From Microbacterium sp. CFH 31415 (GTDB taxonomy: Bacteria; Actinomycetota; Actinomycetes; Actinomycetales; Microbacteriaceae): a DNA stretch of 64,000 nucleotides. The DNA lies in contig NZ_JAKYXC010000016.1 of the NCBI RefSeq assembly GCF_022538185.1, positions 62,001-126,000 of the forward strand, given 5' to 3'. The notes below the pieces were generated by a model, which was given only the letters and a program-made list of their open reading frames with translations, searched no databases and was not told the origin of the DNA. The position numbers and the translations under genes were made by a program. Of the stretch, positions 26,311 to 34,951 are shown piece by piece; the first letter of the stretch is position 1, and the number at the start of each line of letters is the position of its first letter.

Positions 26311-28101
26311 TCACCGCTCGGTGAGCTCGCCGTCGCGGCCGAGTTCGAGCGTCAGGTCGATGCCCAGCCGCGCGAGGAACGCGTCGTCGTGGCTCACGAT
26401 CAGCACCGCGCCGCGGTAGGCGGCGAGGGCGCCGACGAGCTGCCCGACCGTGTCGAGGTCGAGGTTGTTCGTCGGCTCGTCGAGCACGATCAGCTGCGGT
26501 GCCGGGTCGGCGAGCAGCAGCCGCGCCAGGGCGACGCGGAACCGTTCGCCGCCCGACAGCGTCGACACCGGCCGCTCGACCGCGGCCCCCCGGATGAGGA
26601 ACCGGGCCAGCCGGTTGCGCAGCTCGGGAATCGGCACCGCGGACGCAGCGACCGCCACGTTCTCCAGGACCGACCCGTGCTCGTCGAGGCCGTCCACCCG
26701 CTGCGGCAGGTAGCCGACCCGGTCGGTGTGCAGCTCACCGCGTACCGAACTCAGGATCAGGTCGCCCTGCGGCGGCGCATCGTGCGCCCCCTGCATGTCT
26801 CCTGCGTCCGGTACAGCACCCGGCACAGCGTCCGGTATCGCGCTCCGCACAGCATCCCCCGCGCTGGCGACGGCGCCCGCCGGTGAAACCGCCGGTACGG
26901 ATCGGGTATCGGAGCCCATCCCGAGGCCGGAACCGGCGGTTTCTCCCGACCGTTCGACGCCGAGCAGGCGCTCGAGCAGGGTCGTCTTGCCCGCGCCGTT
27001 GGCGCCGATGAGCGCGACCCGCTCCTGCCCCTGCACGACCCACGACCGGTGTCCGTCGCTCAGCGTCGCGATGCGGCGCCCCGCGGGAACACCCGGGTCG
27101 GGGAGGTCGATGCGGATCGTGTCGTCGTCGCGCACGCGGCGTCCGGCGGCGTCGAGCGCCTCACGCGCCTCCGCCTCCTTGCCACGCGCCTCGGTTCGCA
27201 GCTTCCCGGCCGAGACCTGTGCCGACATCTTGCGCCCGCCGGCGACGATCCCCGGCACGCGCTTCTCGGCCTGCGCCTTCTTGCCCATCGCGCTGCGGTG
27301 GGCGAGCTTGGTCTCGGTCTCGATGCGCTCGCGCTTCTCGCGCCGCACGGCCTGCGCAGCCGCCTTCTCGGCCTGCTTCGCGGCGTCCTGCTCGCTGTCG
27401 AGCCACGCCCGCCACTCCGAGTACGGACCGCCGAACACCGAGAGCTCGTTGCCGTAGAGCTCGGCGGTCTCGTCCATCAGCTCGAGCAGCGAGACGTCGT
27501 GGCTCACCACGATGAGCGTTCCGCGCCAGCCCCGCACCATCGCGCCGAGCCGGGCCCGGGCGTCGCGGTCGAGGTTGTTCGTGGGCTCGTCGAGCAGCGC
27601 GATGGACGCCTCGCGCAGCCGGATCCCGGCGATCGCGGTGAGCACCGCCTCGCCGCCCGACAGCTCGCCGACGCGTCGGTCGAGCATGCCCGGCGACAGA
27701 CCGGCCTCGGCGAGCGCGGCGTGCGCGCGCGCCTCGATGTCCCAGTCGGAGCCGACGGCGTCGAAGTGGCGCGGGTCGGCGTCGCCGGACTCGATCGCCC
27801 GCAGCGCCGACAGCGGCACCGACACACCGAGCAGCTCGGCGACGGGTCGATCGACGTCGAGGGTGAGCCGCTGCGGCAGGTACGCGACGCCGGCGGACGC
27901 CGCGACGCTGCCGGCAGCGGGGGCGAGCTCGCCGGCGATGAGCCGGAGGAGCGTGGACTTGCCCGAGCCGTTGCGGCCGACGAGGCCGGTGCGAAGGGCG
28001 CCGAAGGCGCCGGATACGTCGGCGAGGGCGAGGGTGCCGTCGGGCCATGCGAACGAGACGCGCTCGAGGATGACGGACGGGGTGAGGGTATGGGTGGACA
28101 T
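26311..28101 (-). CDS. ABC-F family ATPase
   Basis: 596 residues, two ABC domains and no membrane part. First Walker A VGRNGSGKSTLL, signature LSGGEAV; second Walker A ANGAGKTT with Lys372 and signature LSGGERFR. The charged linker between domains (about 210-330) is the ribosome-probing region. ABC-F proteins act on the ribosome, either in translation or by displacing antibiotics. About 60 Ala/Pro/Val/Asp-rich residues (about 385-445) are inserted in the second domain before Gln467. GGAGG precedes the ATG. The upstream leader looks like an attenuator, which favours a resistance role (inference). Confidence 0.92.
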   Translation of the reverse strand: MSTHTLTPSVILERVSFAWPDGTLALADVSGAFGALRTGLVGRNGSGKSTLLRLIAGELAPAAGSVAASAGVAYLPQRLTLDVDRPVAELLGVSVPLSALRAIESGDADPRHFDAVGSDWDIEARAHAALAEAGLSPGMLDRRVGELSGGEAVLTAIAGIRLREASIALLDEPTNNLDRDARARLGAMVRGWRGTLIVVSHDVSLLELMDETAELYGNELSVFGGPYSEWRAWLDSEQDAAKQAEKAAAQAVRREKRERIETETKLAHRSAMGKKAQAEKRVPGIVAGGRKMSAQVSAGKLRTEARGKEAEAREALDAAGRRVRDDDTIRIDLPDPGVPAGRRIATLSDGHRSWVVQGQERVALIGANGAGKTTLLERLLGVERSGETAGSGLGMGSDTRSVPAVSPAGAVASAGDAVRSAIPDAVPGAVPDAGDMQGAHDAPPQGDLILSSVRGELHTDRVGYLPQRVDGLDEHGSVLENVAVAASAVPIPELRNRLARFLIRGAAVERPVSTLSGGERFRVALARLLLADPAPQLIVLDEPTNNLDLDTVGQLVGALAAYRGAVLIVSHDDAFLARLGIDLTLELGRDGELTER

Positions 28102-28158
28102 GGGGCCTCCGTGGTGCGGTCATGCGCTGGCACCGGATGCCGCGGAATCGCCCCGACG

Positions 28159-28255
28159 CCGGCGGAGAGCCGGCACGCGCCGGCGGGAGCCGGCAGAAGC
28201 CGAGGAAGAGCGGCAGGATCGACGGCCAGCGCGGAATCGGAGCGCTGGGCCGTCG
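28159..28255 (-). promoter_or_regulatory. Leader hairpins of the ABC-F gene (candidate attenuator)
   Basis: Between the upstream ORF and the ABC-F ATG are a 13-bp stem with one bulge (28220-28232 with 28242-28255) and two tandem hairpins built from GCCGGCGG-AGCCGGC units (28159-28175 and 28179-28194). The two units share complementary arms and could pair alternatively. This is the layout expected for ribosome-mediated attenuation. Confidence 0.5.
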
Positions 28256-28278
28256 GAAGGATCGACGGAGCAGCGCGA

Positions 28279-28308
28279 TTACAGCGCGGTCGCGGCGATC
28301 AGCTTCAA
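28279..28308 (-). CDS. Upstream leader ORF MKLIAATAL before the ABC-F gene
   Basis: A nine-codon ORF with TTG start and TAA stop, preceded by GAGGA at ideal spacing (complement at 28309-28320). It lies 177 nt upstream of the ABC-F start and before strong hairpins. Short peptides of this kind stall ribosomes when macrolide- or lincosamide-type drugs are bound, opening a downstream resistance gene. The call rests on arrangement only. Confidence 0.5.
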   Translation of the reverse strand: MKLIAATAL

Positions 28309-28388
28309 GGGAGTTCCTCACAGAGGGGACAAGGCCAGGGGACACGATAGCGGATGCTCCGCCCGAGCGCCTGGGAATCTCGTGCTCG

Positions 28389-29063
28389 CTACACCGAGGC
28401 GGAGGCCCCGTCCTCCTGCGCGAGCTGCTTGTCGAGGAACACGCGCACATCGGCGAGCTCCTGCTCTGACACGCTGTGCGTGAGGCCCGGGTAGACCCGG
28501 CCGCTCAGCTCGACGTGGCCGGGGAGCCACTCGGTCGTGTGCGCGACGAGGAAGGCCGGGATGACATCGTCGTTCGTGCCGCGCCCCCAGAACACCGGCG
28601 GCCGCCGGTCGGCCAGCTCGCTGTCGCGGGGCAGGTCGCCGGGAGTGACGTAGCCCGACAGGTTCACCGCGAACGCGAACCGCGCCGGCTCGAGCCGCAT
28701 CGCCTGCAGGGCCACCGCCGCACCCTGCGAGAAGCCGAGCAGTCCGATCGTGCGATGGGCCGCGGCCGCGGCATCCGTCCACTCGATGAGTCCGCGCGCC
28801 GCGGCCGTGATGTGCGCGGGATCACGGGTCTCGAGTCCCTCGATCGGGTACCAGGAGTAGCCGGGTGCCGGGAAGGGCGGTGCGAGCGGGGCGCGCACGG
28901 CGGCGACGGCGAACTCGGGCGGCAGGTAGGGGACGAGACCGAACAGGTCGCGCTCGTCGGCGCCGTAGCCGTGCAGCAGGACGAGCAGCGGCCGCCCGTC
29001 GCGATCGCCGGCGTCGGCCGACCACAGCACGGCGTCCGCGTCGAGAGGCGTGTGGGTGCTCAC
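28389..29063 (-). CDS. Alpha/beta-hydrolase, carboxylesterase/phospholipase type
   Basis: 224 residues. Nucleophile Ser112 in GFSQGAA, acid Asp165/166 in GTNDDVIP and His196 in LTHSV form the triad; HGYGADERD supplies the oxyanion hole. The size fits the small carboxylesterase family (acyl-protein-thioesterase-like). GTG start at 29063, with a CAGGAT box 6 nt upstream (complement at 29070-29075), so probably leaderless. Natural substrate unknown. Confidence 0.9.
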   Translation of the reverse strand: MSTHTPLDADAVLWSADAGDRDGRPLLVLLHGYGADERDLFGLVPYLPPEFAVAAVRAPLAPPFPAPGYSWYPIEGLETRDPAHITAAARGLIEWTDAAAAAHRTIGLLGFSQGAAVALQAMRLEPARFAFAVNLSGYVTPGDLPRDSELADRRPPVFWGRGTNDDVIPAFLVAHTTEWLPGHVELSGRVYPGLTHSVSEQELADVRVFLDKQLAQEDGASASV

Positions 29064-29099
29064 GCCTCCATCCTGCCCCGGACCGGGGTCACGCCGCCT

Positions 29100-29144
29100 C
29101 CTCAACGCCCCGCCGGACCACTCTCGCCCGGCGGGGCGTTGAGG
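29100..29144. promoter_or_regulatory. 17-bp perfect inverted repeat in a divergent promoter region
   Basis: CCTCAACGCCCCGCCGG and its exact complement, 11-nt loop, in the 93-bp gap between the divergent esterase and NUDIX-like genes. The right arm abuts TATACA (29145-29150), the likely -10 box of the NUDIX-like gene. A terminator is not expected between divergent genes, so an operator or an insulating hairpin is more likely. Confidence 0.55.
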
Positions 29145-29156
29145 TATACAGGAGGC

Positions 29157-29825
29157 ATGCCGGTGCGCACCCCCGATCCCGACCCCAACGAGCGCGACGA
29201 CGACGGAACACCTCGCGATCCGCTCGGCGGCGTGGGCGCGTCGTTCGGCTCCGGCGGCCGCAGCCTGGGGGACGGCACGTTCGGATCGCCGACGCCGGAT
29301 GCCGCGGGCAACCCCGGATGGCTCAGCGACATCGAGCTCGCCGAGGCCCGCCGCCGGCTGCCGATGCTGTACGTCGAGGCGCTGCCGGTCCGCACCGACG
29401 GCGTCGGCGCCGTCACGGAGGTCGGCATCCTCCTGCGCGCGACGCCGCTCGGCGAGATCACGCGCACCCTCGTCTCGGGCCGCGTCCGCTATGGCGAGAC
29501 CGTGCGCGACGCGCTCTTCCGCCACGTCGAGAACGACCTCGGCCCCATGGCCTTCCCGCTGCTGCCGCCGCAGCCGCTCCCGTTCACGGTGGCCGAGTAC
29601 TTCCCCCTCCCCGGCATGAGCCCGTTCCACGACGAACGCCAGCACGCCGTGTCGCTCGCCTTCGTCGTGCCCGTCTCCGGCACGTGCGAGCCGCGTCAGG
29701 ATGCGCTCGAGGTCACGTGGCTGAAGCCGGAGGAAGCGGCATCCGATGCCCTCTCCGCAGAGATGGAAGGCGGACGCGGAACCCTCGTGCGCCTCGCCCT
29801 CGCGAGCGTGGGCGCCCTGCGCTGA
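29157..29825 (+). CDS. DUF4916 NUDIX-like protein with degenerate Nudix box
   Basis: 222 residues: a Gly/Asp/Pro-rich N-terminal tail (1-53), then a Nudix fold. The Nudix box region G108-G129 reads GRVRYGE-x7-RHVENDLG: the first Glu and the Arg are kept, but the metal-binding REUXEE glutamates are replaced by His, Asn and Asp. It may therefore be an inactive or altered hydrolase. The family is actinobacterial and uncharacterised. TATACA lies 6 nt before the ATG, and GGAGG sits in between. Confidence 0.82.
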   Translation: MPVRTPDPDPNERDDDGTPRDPLGGVGASFGSGGRSLGDGTFGSPTPDAAGNPGWLSDIELAEARRRLPMLYVEALPVRTDGVGAVTEVGILLRATPLGEITRTLVSGRVRYGETVRDALFRHVENDLGPMAFPLLPPQPLPFTVAEYFPLPGMSPFHDERQHAVSLAFVVPVSGTCEPRQDALEVTWLKPEEAASDALSAEMEGGRGTLVRLALASVGALR

Positions 29826-29847
29826 CGTCGCGTCGTAGGCTCGTCGA

Positions 29848-31770
29848 GTGAGCAGCGCCGCCCTCGAGCCCCTGACCTTCCCGACCGACGCCGAGGGCTG
29901 GATGGCCCTCGCCACCGACCGCGCGACCGAGCGCATCGCCCGAGTCGGGGCCCTCGACGAACAGCTGAAGGCGGAGTCCGAGCTGTCGACGATCGAGCGG
30001 CTCGAACTGTGGAACGACGCCGACCTGGCGCTGGCCGAGGCCCTCAGCGCCGTCTACCTGCTGAGCGAGGCGCACCCCGACGACGCCGTGCGCGAAGCGG
30101 CGGAGGCCCAGGTGCAGGCGGTGGAGGCGCTCAGCAGTGCCCGGCTGCTCGACCGCGATCTCTGGGCCGTCTTCGCCGAAGCAGATGCCTCGGGGCTCGA
30201 CGACGACGCCGCGCGCATGCTGTCGCACCTGCTCCGCGACTTCCGACGCGGCGGCGTCGACCTCGACGACGAGAAGCGGGCGCGCGTGCGCGAGCTCACC
30301 GACCGCGACACCGAGCTGTCGCTCATCTTCTCCCGGAACGTGCGCGACGGCCGCCGCGAGGTCACCGTGCCCGCCGATGCCCTGACCGGGCTGCCGCAGG
30401 ACTTCATCGACGCGCACCCCATCGGCGCCGACGGGCGGGTCACCCTCACCACCGACTACACCGACCTGCTGCCGGTGCGCGAGTTCGCGGCCGAGCGCGC
30501 GACCCGGGTGGCCCTCGTGAGCGCGTACAACGACCTCGCGTGGCCCGAGAACGACAGCGTGCTCGCCGAGCTGCTCGAGGTGCGGGCCGAGCGCGCCGAG
30601 CTGCTCGGCTTCGCCGATTGGGCAGATTACGAGACCGAGACGAGGATGATCGGCTCGGGTCCCGAGATCCCCGCTTTCCTCTCGAGACTGGATGCCGCCT
30701 CCGCCGACGCCGCGACCGTCGAGCACGCCCGGCTGCTGGAGCGGCTGCGCCGCGATGAGCCCGACGCCGACGTCGTCACGATCGCCGACTTCTGGTACCT
30801 GCTCGGCGCGCTCAAGCGCGAGGAGTACGACGTCGACGCGCAGCTGGTGCGCTCCTACCTCCCGTTCGACCGGGTGCGGGCGGGCGTGCTCGACGTCGCC
30901 GGGCGCCTGCTCGGCGTCGAGTACCGCCCCGTCGACGTGCCGACCTGGCACGAGGACGTCTCGAGCTATGACGTGCTGCGCGACGGGGAGCGCATCGGCC
31001 GCATCCACCTCGACCTGCACCCGCGCCCCGGCAAGTTCAGCCACGCGGCGTGCTTCCCGCTCGTGCCCGGGGTCTCGGAGAGGTCGCTTCCCGAGGCGGT
31101 TCTGCTGTGCAACTTCTCGCGGGGACTTCTCGCGCACGACGACGTCGTGACGTTCTTCCACGAGTTTGGGCACCTCGTGCACGACATCCTCGGCGCCGAC
31201 CAGCGCTGGGTGCGCTTCAGCGGCGTCGCGACCGAGTGGGACTTCGTCGAGGCGCCGAGCCAGCTCCTCGAGGAGTGGGCGTGGGACGCCGACGTGCTGC
31301 GGTCGTTCACGGCGAACGCCGCGGGCGACCCGATCCCGGCCGAGCTCGTCGAGAAGATGCGCGTCGCCGACGCGTTCGGCCGTGCTCTCGAGGTGCGGCG
31401 CCAGCTCGGCCACGCGAACGTGTCGTACCGACTGCACGTCGATCGTCCGAACGACCTCCAGGCCGAGACCGAGCGGCTGTACTCCGAGACCAGCCCGGTC
31501 CAGCCGCTGCCGGACCTCCACCCGTACGCGGGCTTCGGGCACCTCACGGGGTACGGCGCCTGCTACTACACGTACCAGTGGAGCCTCGTGATCGCCCGCG
31601 ACCTGCTCTCGGGCTTCAGCCAGGGGCTCATGGACGAGCAGACCGCGCACCGCTATCGCCGCGAGATCCTCGAGCCTGGCGGGTCGCGCGACGCCCGGGA
31701 TCTCGTGAAGGCCTTCCTCGGCCGGGAGTACTCGTTCGACGCGTACCGGGAGTGGCTCGCGGGGGCCTGA
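29848..31770 (+). CDS. M3 family zinc oligopeptidase
   Basis: 640 residues, normal for thimet/Dcp-type M3 peptidases. Zinc motif HEFGH with His438, Glu439 and His442, followed by the third-ligand region DFVEAPSQ. It degrades short peptides in the cytoplasm. GTG start at 29848; TAGGCT (29836-29841) lies 6 nt upstream, so it is probably leaderless and independent of the NUDIX-like gene 22 bp before it. Confidence 0.93.
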   Translation: MSSAALEPLTFPTDAEGWMALATDRATERIARVGALDEQLKAESELSTIERLELWNDADLALAEALSAVYLLSEAHPDDAVREAAEAQVQAVEALSSARLLDRDLWAVFAEADASGLDDDAARMLSHLLRDFRRGGVDLDDEKRARVRELTDRDTELSLIFSRNVRDGRREVTVPADALTGLPQDFIDAHPIGADGRVTLTTDYTDLLPVREFAAERATRVALVSAYNDLAWPENDSVLAELLEVRAERAELLGFADWADYETETRMIGSGPEIPAFLSRLDAASADAATVEHARLLERLRRDEPDADVVTIADFWYLLGALKREEYDVDAQLVRSYLPFDRVRAGVLDVAGRLLGVEYRPVDVPTWHEDVSSYDVLRDGERIGRIHLDLHPRPGKFSHAACFPLVPGVSERSLPEAVLLCNFSRGLLAHDDVVTFFHEFGHLVHDILGADQRWVRFSGVATEWDFVEAPSQLLEEWAWDADVLRSFTANAAGDPIPAELVEKMRVADAFGRALEVRRQLGHANVSYRLHVDRPNDLQAETERLYSETSPVQPLPDLHPYAGFGHLTGYGACYYTYQWSLVIARDLLSGFSQGLMDEQTAHRYRREILEPGGSRDARDLVKAFLGREYSFDAYREWLAGA

Positions 31771-32052
31771 GGCCGCGGCATCCCGAGTCCCTCAACCGCC
31801 GCCCGCGAGCCGCGTCCGCGCCCTCCACAGCACCCGCCGCCGCGCATGCCGAATACACAGGTCGGCGGGGTAGTCTTCACCTGCCCGAGCCGCAGTTCGC
31901 TGCGCCCAGAACACTGGTGTCGTCGAGGGCGTCGTCTCCGCCCCTCGCCACTGTCGGATGCACTCTCCGCTGGGACGAGTGTGCGATTCTGCGCCGCTCC
32001 ATCCCCCCGATGAGATCGCCGACCCCCGATCCCCTAGAAGCGGAGACACTCG
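31771..32052. other. Intergenic region before the DivIVA-like gene
   Basis: 282 bp without a convincing ORF. TAGTCT at 31871-31876 could be a -10 box giving a leader of about 170 nt for the downstream gene; no good -35 or terminator is evident. Confidence 0.4.
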
Positions 32053-33645
32053 ATGTCCGACAACGCCTCGCCCGCGCGTGACGACGCGGCCGAAGACACC
32101 AGCACCCACCCGTTCGACCGCCTGATGGCGAACGCCGCCACTCCGGACAGGCAGACCGCCGGCGCGGGGTTCACGACCGCCTTCCGCGGCTACGACAAGG
32201 AAGAGGTCGACGCGGCGGTCGCCGGCCTCAACGCGCGCGTGCACGCGGCGACCGAGCAGGTGACGCTGCTCAAGCAGAACCAGCGGCGCGCGAGCGCGGC
32301 GGTGTCGCAGAGCCGCGAGAAGGCCGACCGCCTCGAGAGCGAGCTCGCCGCGGCGACCGCGCAGCGCGAGGAGGCACTGGAGCGTCTCGAGACCGAGGTG
32401 GCCGCCGCTGCCGCGCGCGACCGCGATGCCGTCGCCCGCCTCGAAGCCGAGCTCGCGGCGGTCCAGGCGAAGCTCTCGAACTCCGAGCACCGCGTGCAGG
32501 TGCTCACCGAAGAGCTGGTCAGCGCGACCGAGGAGTCGGCGTCGCCGAACCGCCCGCAGTTCGAGGAGATCCTCCGCGTCGCCGAGGAGCAGGCGAGTGT
32601 CGTACTGCGCAACGCGACCGTGCAGGGCGAGCGACTGCTCGCCGCCGCGCACGAAGACATCGACAACCGCCGCAAGGATGCCAAGGCCGAAGCCGATGCG
32701 ATCATCTCGCAGGCCCAGCACGAGGCCCAGCAGGCACGTCTGCGCATCGAGACCGAGCTCACGGCGCACCAGGCGCGCATCGAGCGCGAGGCCGCCCACG
32801 CAGCCGAGAAGGTCTCGCAGGCCGAGCGCGAGGCGGCGGCGATCCGCTCCGAGGCTGAGAAGGGCGTCGCGACGCTGCGGTCGATGGTCGCCCGCGAGAC
32901 CGCGCACGCGCGCTCGGAGGCCGAGGACGCGGTGCGCGAGCTGCGCGTCCGCGCCCTCGAGTTCGAGGCATCCCTCACCCGCCGTCAGGACGACGCGCAG
33001 CAGGAGTTCCTCGTGCTGCACAACCAGGCCGTCGCCCACGCGGAGCGCATCACCCAGGACGCCAACGACCAGGTCGCCGCGTCGCTCGAGCACGCGCAGC
33101 GCGTGTCGGCGAAGGCAGACGACTTCGAGCGTCTCGTGCGTGCCCAGGCCCAGCAGGTGGAGGCGGATGCCGCCCTGCGCGCCCGCGAGCAGCTCGACCA
33201 GGCCCGCGCCAAGGCGCAGCAGATCATCGACCTGGTCACGAGCCATTCGCAGGCCGTGCTGCGCGACGCCGAAGACCGCACGCGTCAGCTGCGCTGGCAG
33301 CAGCATCAGCTGACGAGCTTCATGGCCGAGGTGAAGGACCTCATCCGTCCGACCGCGCCGCTCGACCTCGCCGACGCCGGCGTGCCGGCCGAGACGGATG
33401 CGGTTGCCGAGACGCTCGAGGACGCCGCGCCGATCGAGCACGTCGTGCATGCCCAGGACGTCGACGCGGAGCACGACGGGCATGACGCGCCCGTCGCCGA
33501 CGCTGCCCAGGACGAGCAGCCGGAGTCGTCCGACGCCGGTGACTCCGCGGGTGACGGCGACGCGGACGCAGGCGTCGGGCAGGCCGCCGAGCAGCCGGAC
33601 GACGCCGACGCCGACGCCGACGCGGCGCAGCCTGCCGGCGCTTGA
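32053..33645 (+). CDS. Large DivIVA domain-containing coiled-coil protein
   Basis: 530 residues. Residues 39-75 (FTTAFRGYDKEEVDAAVAGLNARV) resemble the membrane-curvature-sensing N-terminus of DivIVA, here preceded by a disordered tail of about 35 residues. About 60-440 is near-continuous coiled coil rich in Ala, Glu, Gln and Arg; the last 90 residues are an acidic Ala/Asp-rich tail ending in an Ala-Asp run. It is much longer than polar-growth DivIVA/Wag31, so it is more likely a second, scaffold-like cell-envelope protein (inference). Single-gene unit ended by a strong terminator. Confidence 0.82.
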   Translation: MSDNASPARDDAAEDTSTHPFDRLMANAATPDRQTAGAGFTTAFRGYDKEEVDAAVAGLNARVHAATEQVTLLKQNQRRASAAVSQSREKADRLESELAAATAQREEALERLETEVAAAAARDRDAVARLEAELAAVQAKLSNSEHRVQVLTEELVSATEESASPNRPQFEEILRVAEEQASVVLRNATVQGERLLAAAHEDIDNRRKDAKAEADAIISQAQHEAQQARLRIETELTAHQARIEREAAHAAEKVSQAEREAAAIRSEAEKGVATLRSMVARETAHARSEAEDAVRELRVRALEFEASLTRRQDDAQQEFLVLHNQAVAHAERITQDANDQVAASLEHAQRVSAKADDFERLVRAQAQQVEADAALRAREQLDQARAKAQQIIDLVTSHSQAVLRDAEDRTRQLRWQQHQLTSFMAEVKDLIRPTAPLDLADAGVPAETDAVAETLEDAAPIEHVVHAQDVDAEHDGHDAPVADAAQDEQPESSDAGDSAGDGDADAGVGQAAEQPDDADADADAAQPAGA

Positions 33646-33670
33646 CCCGCCCGCACCCGTCCCACACGTG

Positions 33671-33706
33671 AAAGGGCAGGATCCGCAGCGGCGGATCCTG
33701 CCCTTT
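33671..33706. terminator. Bidirectional terminator
   Basis: Perfect 16-bp stem (AAAGGGCAGGATCCGC) with AGCG tetraloop and an A-run/T-run flank on both sides, between the DivIVA-like gene and the converging threonine aldolase gene. Confidence 0.9.
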
Positions 33707-33721
33707 CGGCGTTCCCGGGCG

Positions 33722-34792
33722 TCAGGATCGCGCGGTCTCCCGCGCGATCGCGGCCACGAAGGCGTCGATGTCGTTCTCGGAGGTGTCGAACGAACACATC
33801 CAGCGCACCTCGTTCTTCGCGGCATCCCAGTCGTAGAAGCGGAAGGACTCGCGCAACCGGTCGGCGACGCCGTCCGGCAGAGTCGCGAACACGCCGTTGG
33901 CCTGCGTCGGGTGCGTGAAGCCCACCCCCTGGATGGATCCGTCGGCGAGCCCCGCCTCGATGCCTGCCCGCAGGCGCCGGGCCATCGCGTTGGAATGCGC
34001 CGCGTTGCGGTGCCACAGGTCGCCGTCGAGCAGCGCGACGAGCTGCGCCGAGACGAACCGCATCTTCGACGACAGCTGCATGTCGAGCTTGCGGAGGTAG
34101 GTGAGTCCCTGGGACGCCTCGGGGTTCAGCACCACGATCGCCTCGCCGAGCATCGCGCCGTTCTTGGTGCCGCCGAAGCTCAGCACGTCGACGCCCGCGT
34201 CGCGCGTGAAGGTACGGAACGGCACATCCAGCGAAGCAGCCGCGTTCGAGATGCGCGACCCGTCCATGTGCAGCCGCATGCCGTGGCCGTGCACGTGGTC
34301 GGCGATCGTGCGGATCTCGTCGACCGAGTAGAGGGTGCCGAGCTCGGTGGACTGCGTGATCGAGACCACGAGCGGCTGCGCCCGGTGCTCGTCGCCCCAG
34401 CCCCACGCCTCGCGGTCGATCAGCTCGGGCGTGAGCTTGCCGTCGTCGGTCGGGACGCTGAGGATCTTGATCCCGCCGACGCGCTCGGGCGCACCGCCCT
34501 CGTCGACGTTGATGTGCGCCGTGGTCGCCGAGATCACGGCGCCCCAGCGGGGAAGCATCGACTGCAGGCCCACGACGTTCGCTCCGGTGCCGTTGAACAC
34601 CGGGTAGGCCTCGACCCCCTCGCCGAAGTGGCGAGCCATCACGGACTGCAGCCGCTCGGTGTAGACGTCCTCACCGTAGGCGACCTGGTGCCCGTCGTTG
34701 GCGGCCGCGATGGCCGCGAGCACCTCGGGGTGGATGCCGGAGTAGTTGTCGGATGCGAAGCCGCGGAGGTTCGGGTCGTGGATCGTGCTCAC
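33722..34792 (-). CDS. Low-specificity threonine aldolase family protein
   Basis: 356 residues, fold type I PLP enzyme. Schiff-base Lys210 in SFGGTKNGAM, substrate-side HMDGSR, N-terminal FASDNYSGIHPEVL. It splits L-threonine or allo-threonine into glycine and acetaldehyde. GTG start; TAGATT (complement at 34801-34806) lies 8 nt upstream. Monocistronic between a terminator and an intergenic gap of about 160 bp. Confidence 0.92.
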   Translation of the reverse strand: MSTIHDPNLRGFASDNYSGIHPEVLAAIAAANDGHQVAYGEDVYTERLQSVMARHFGEGVEAYPVFNGTGANVVGLQSMLPRWGAVISATTAHINVDEGGAPERVGGIKILSVPTDDGKLTPELIDREAWGWGDEHRAQPLVVSITQSTELGTLYSVDEIRTIADHVHGHGMRLHMDGSRISNAAASLDVPFRTFTRDAGVDVLSFGGTKNGAMLGEAIVVLNPEASQGLTYLRKLDMQLSSKMRFVSAQLVALLDGDLWHRNAAHSNAMARRLRAGIEAGLADGSIQGVGFTHPTQANGVFATLPDGVADRLRESFRFYDWDAAKNEVRWMCSFDTSENDIDAFVAAIARETARS

Positions 34793-34951
34793 GGATGTCC
34801 AATCTAGCTGCGTGTCGTGACTCAGGATGAGCGGTCGGGTCGAGGTGCGGAGGCCTCGTGGTTCCGCGGCCGGGTCAACTGGGGCTCTGCGGCGGTCCTG
34901 AGAACGGCACGCGGGTGGCGCGGCAGGTCGGCCGAGGCCGGCGCGCCCGGG

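Noticed and set aside
23765..26419. 884-codon ORF on the upper strand over lhr
   Set aside because: Antisense to well-supported helicase motifs; Arg/Gly/Val/Asp-rich composition typical of shadow frames.
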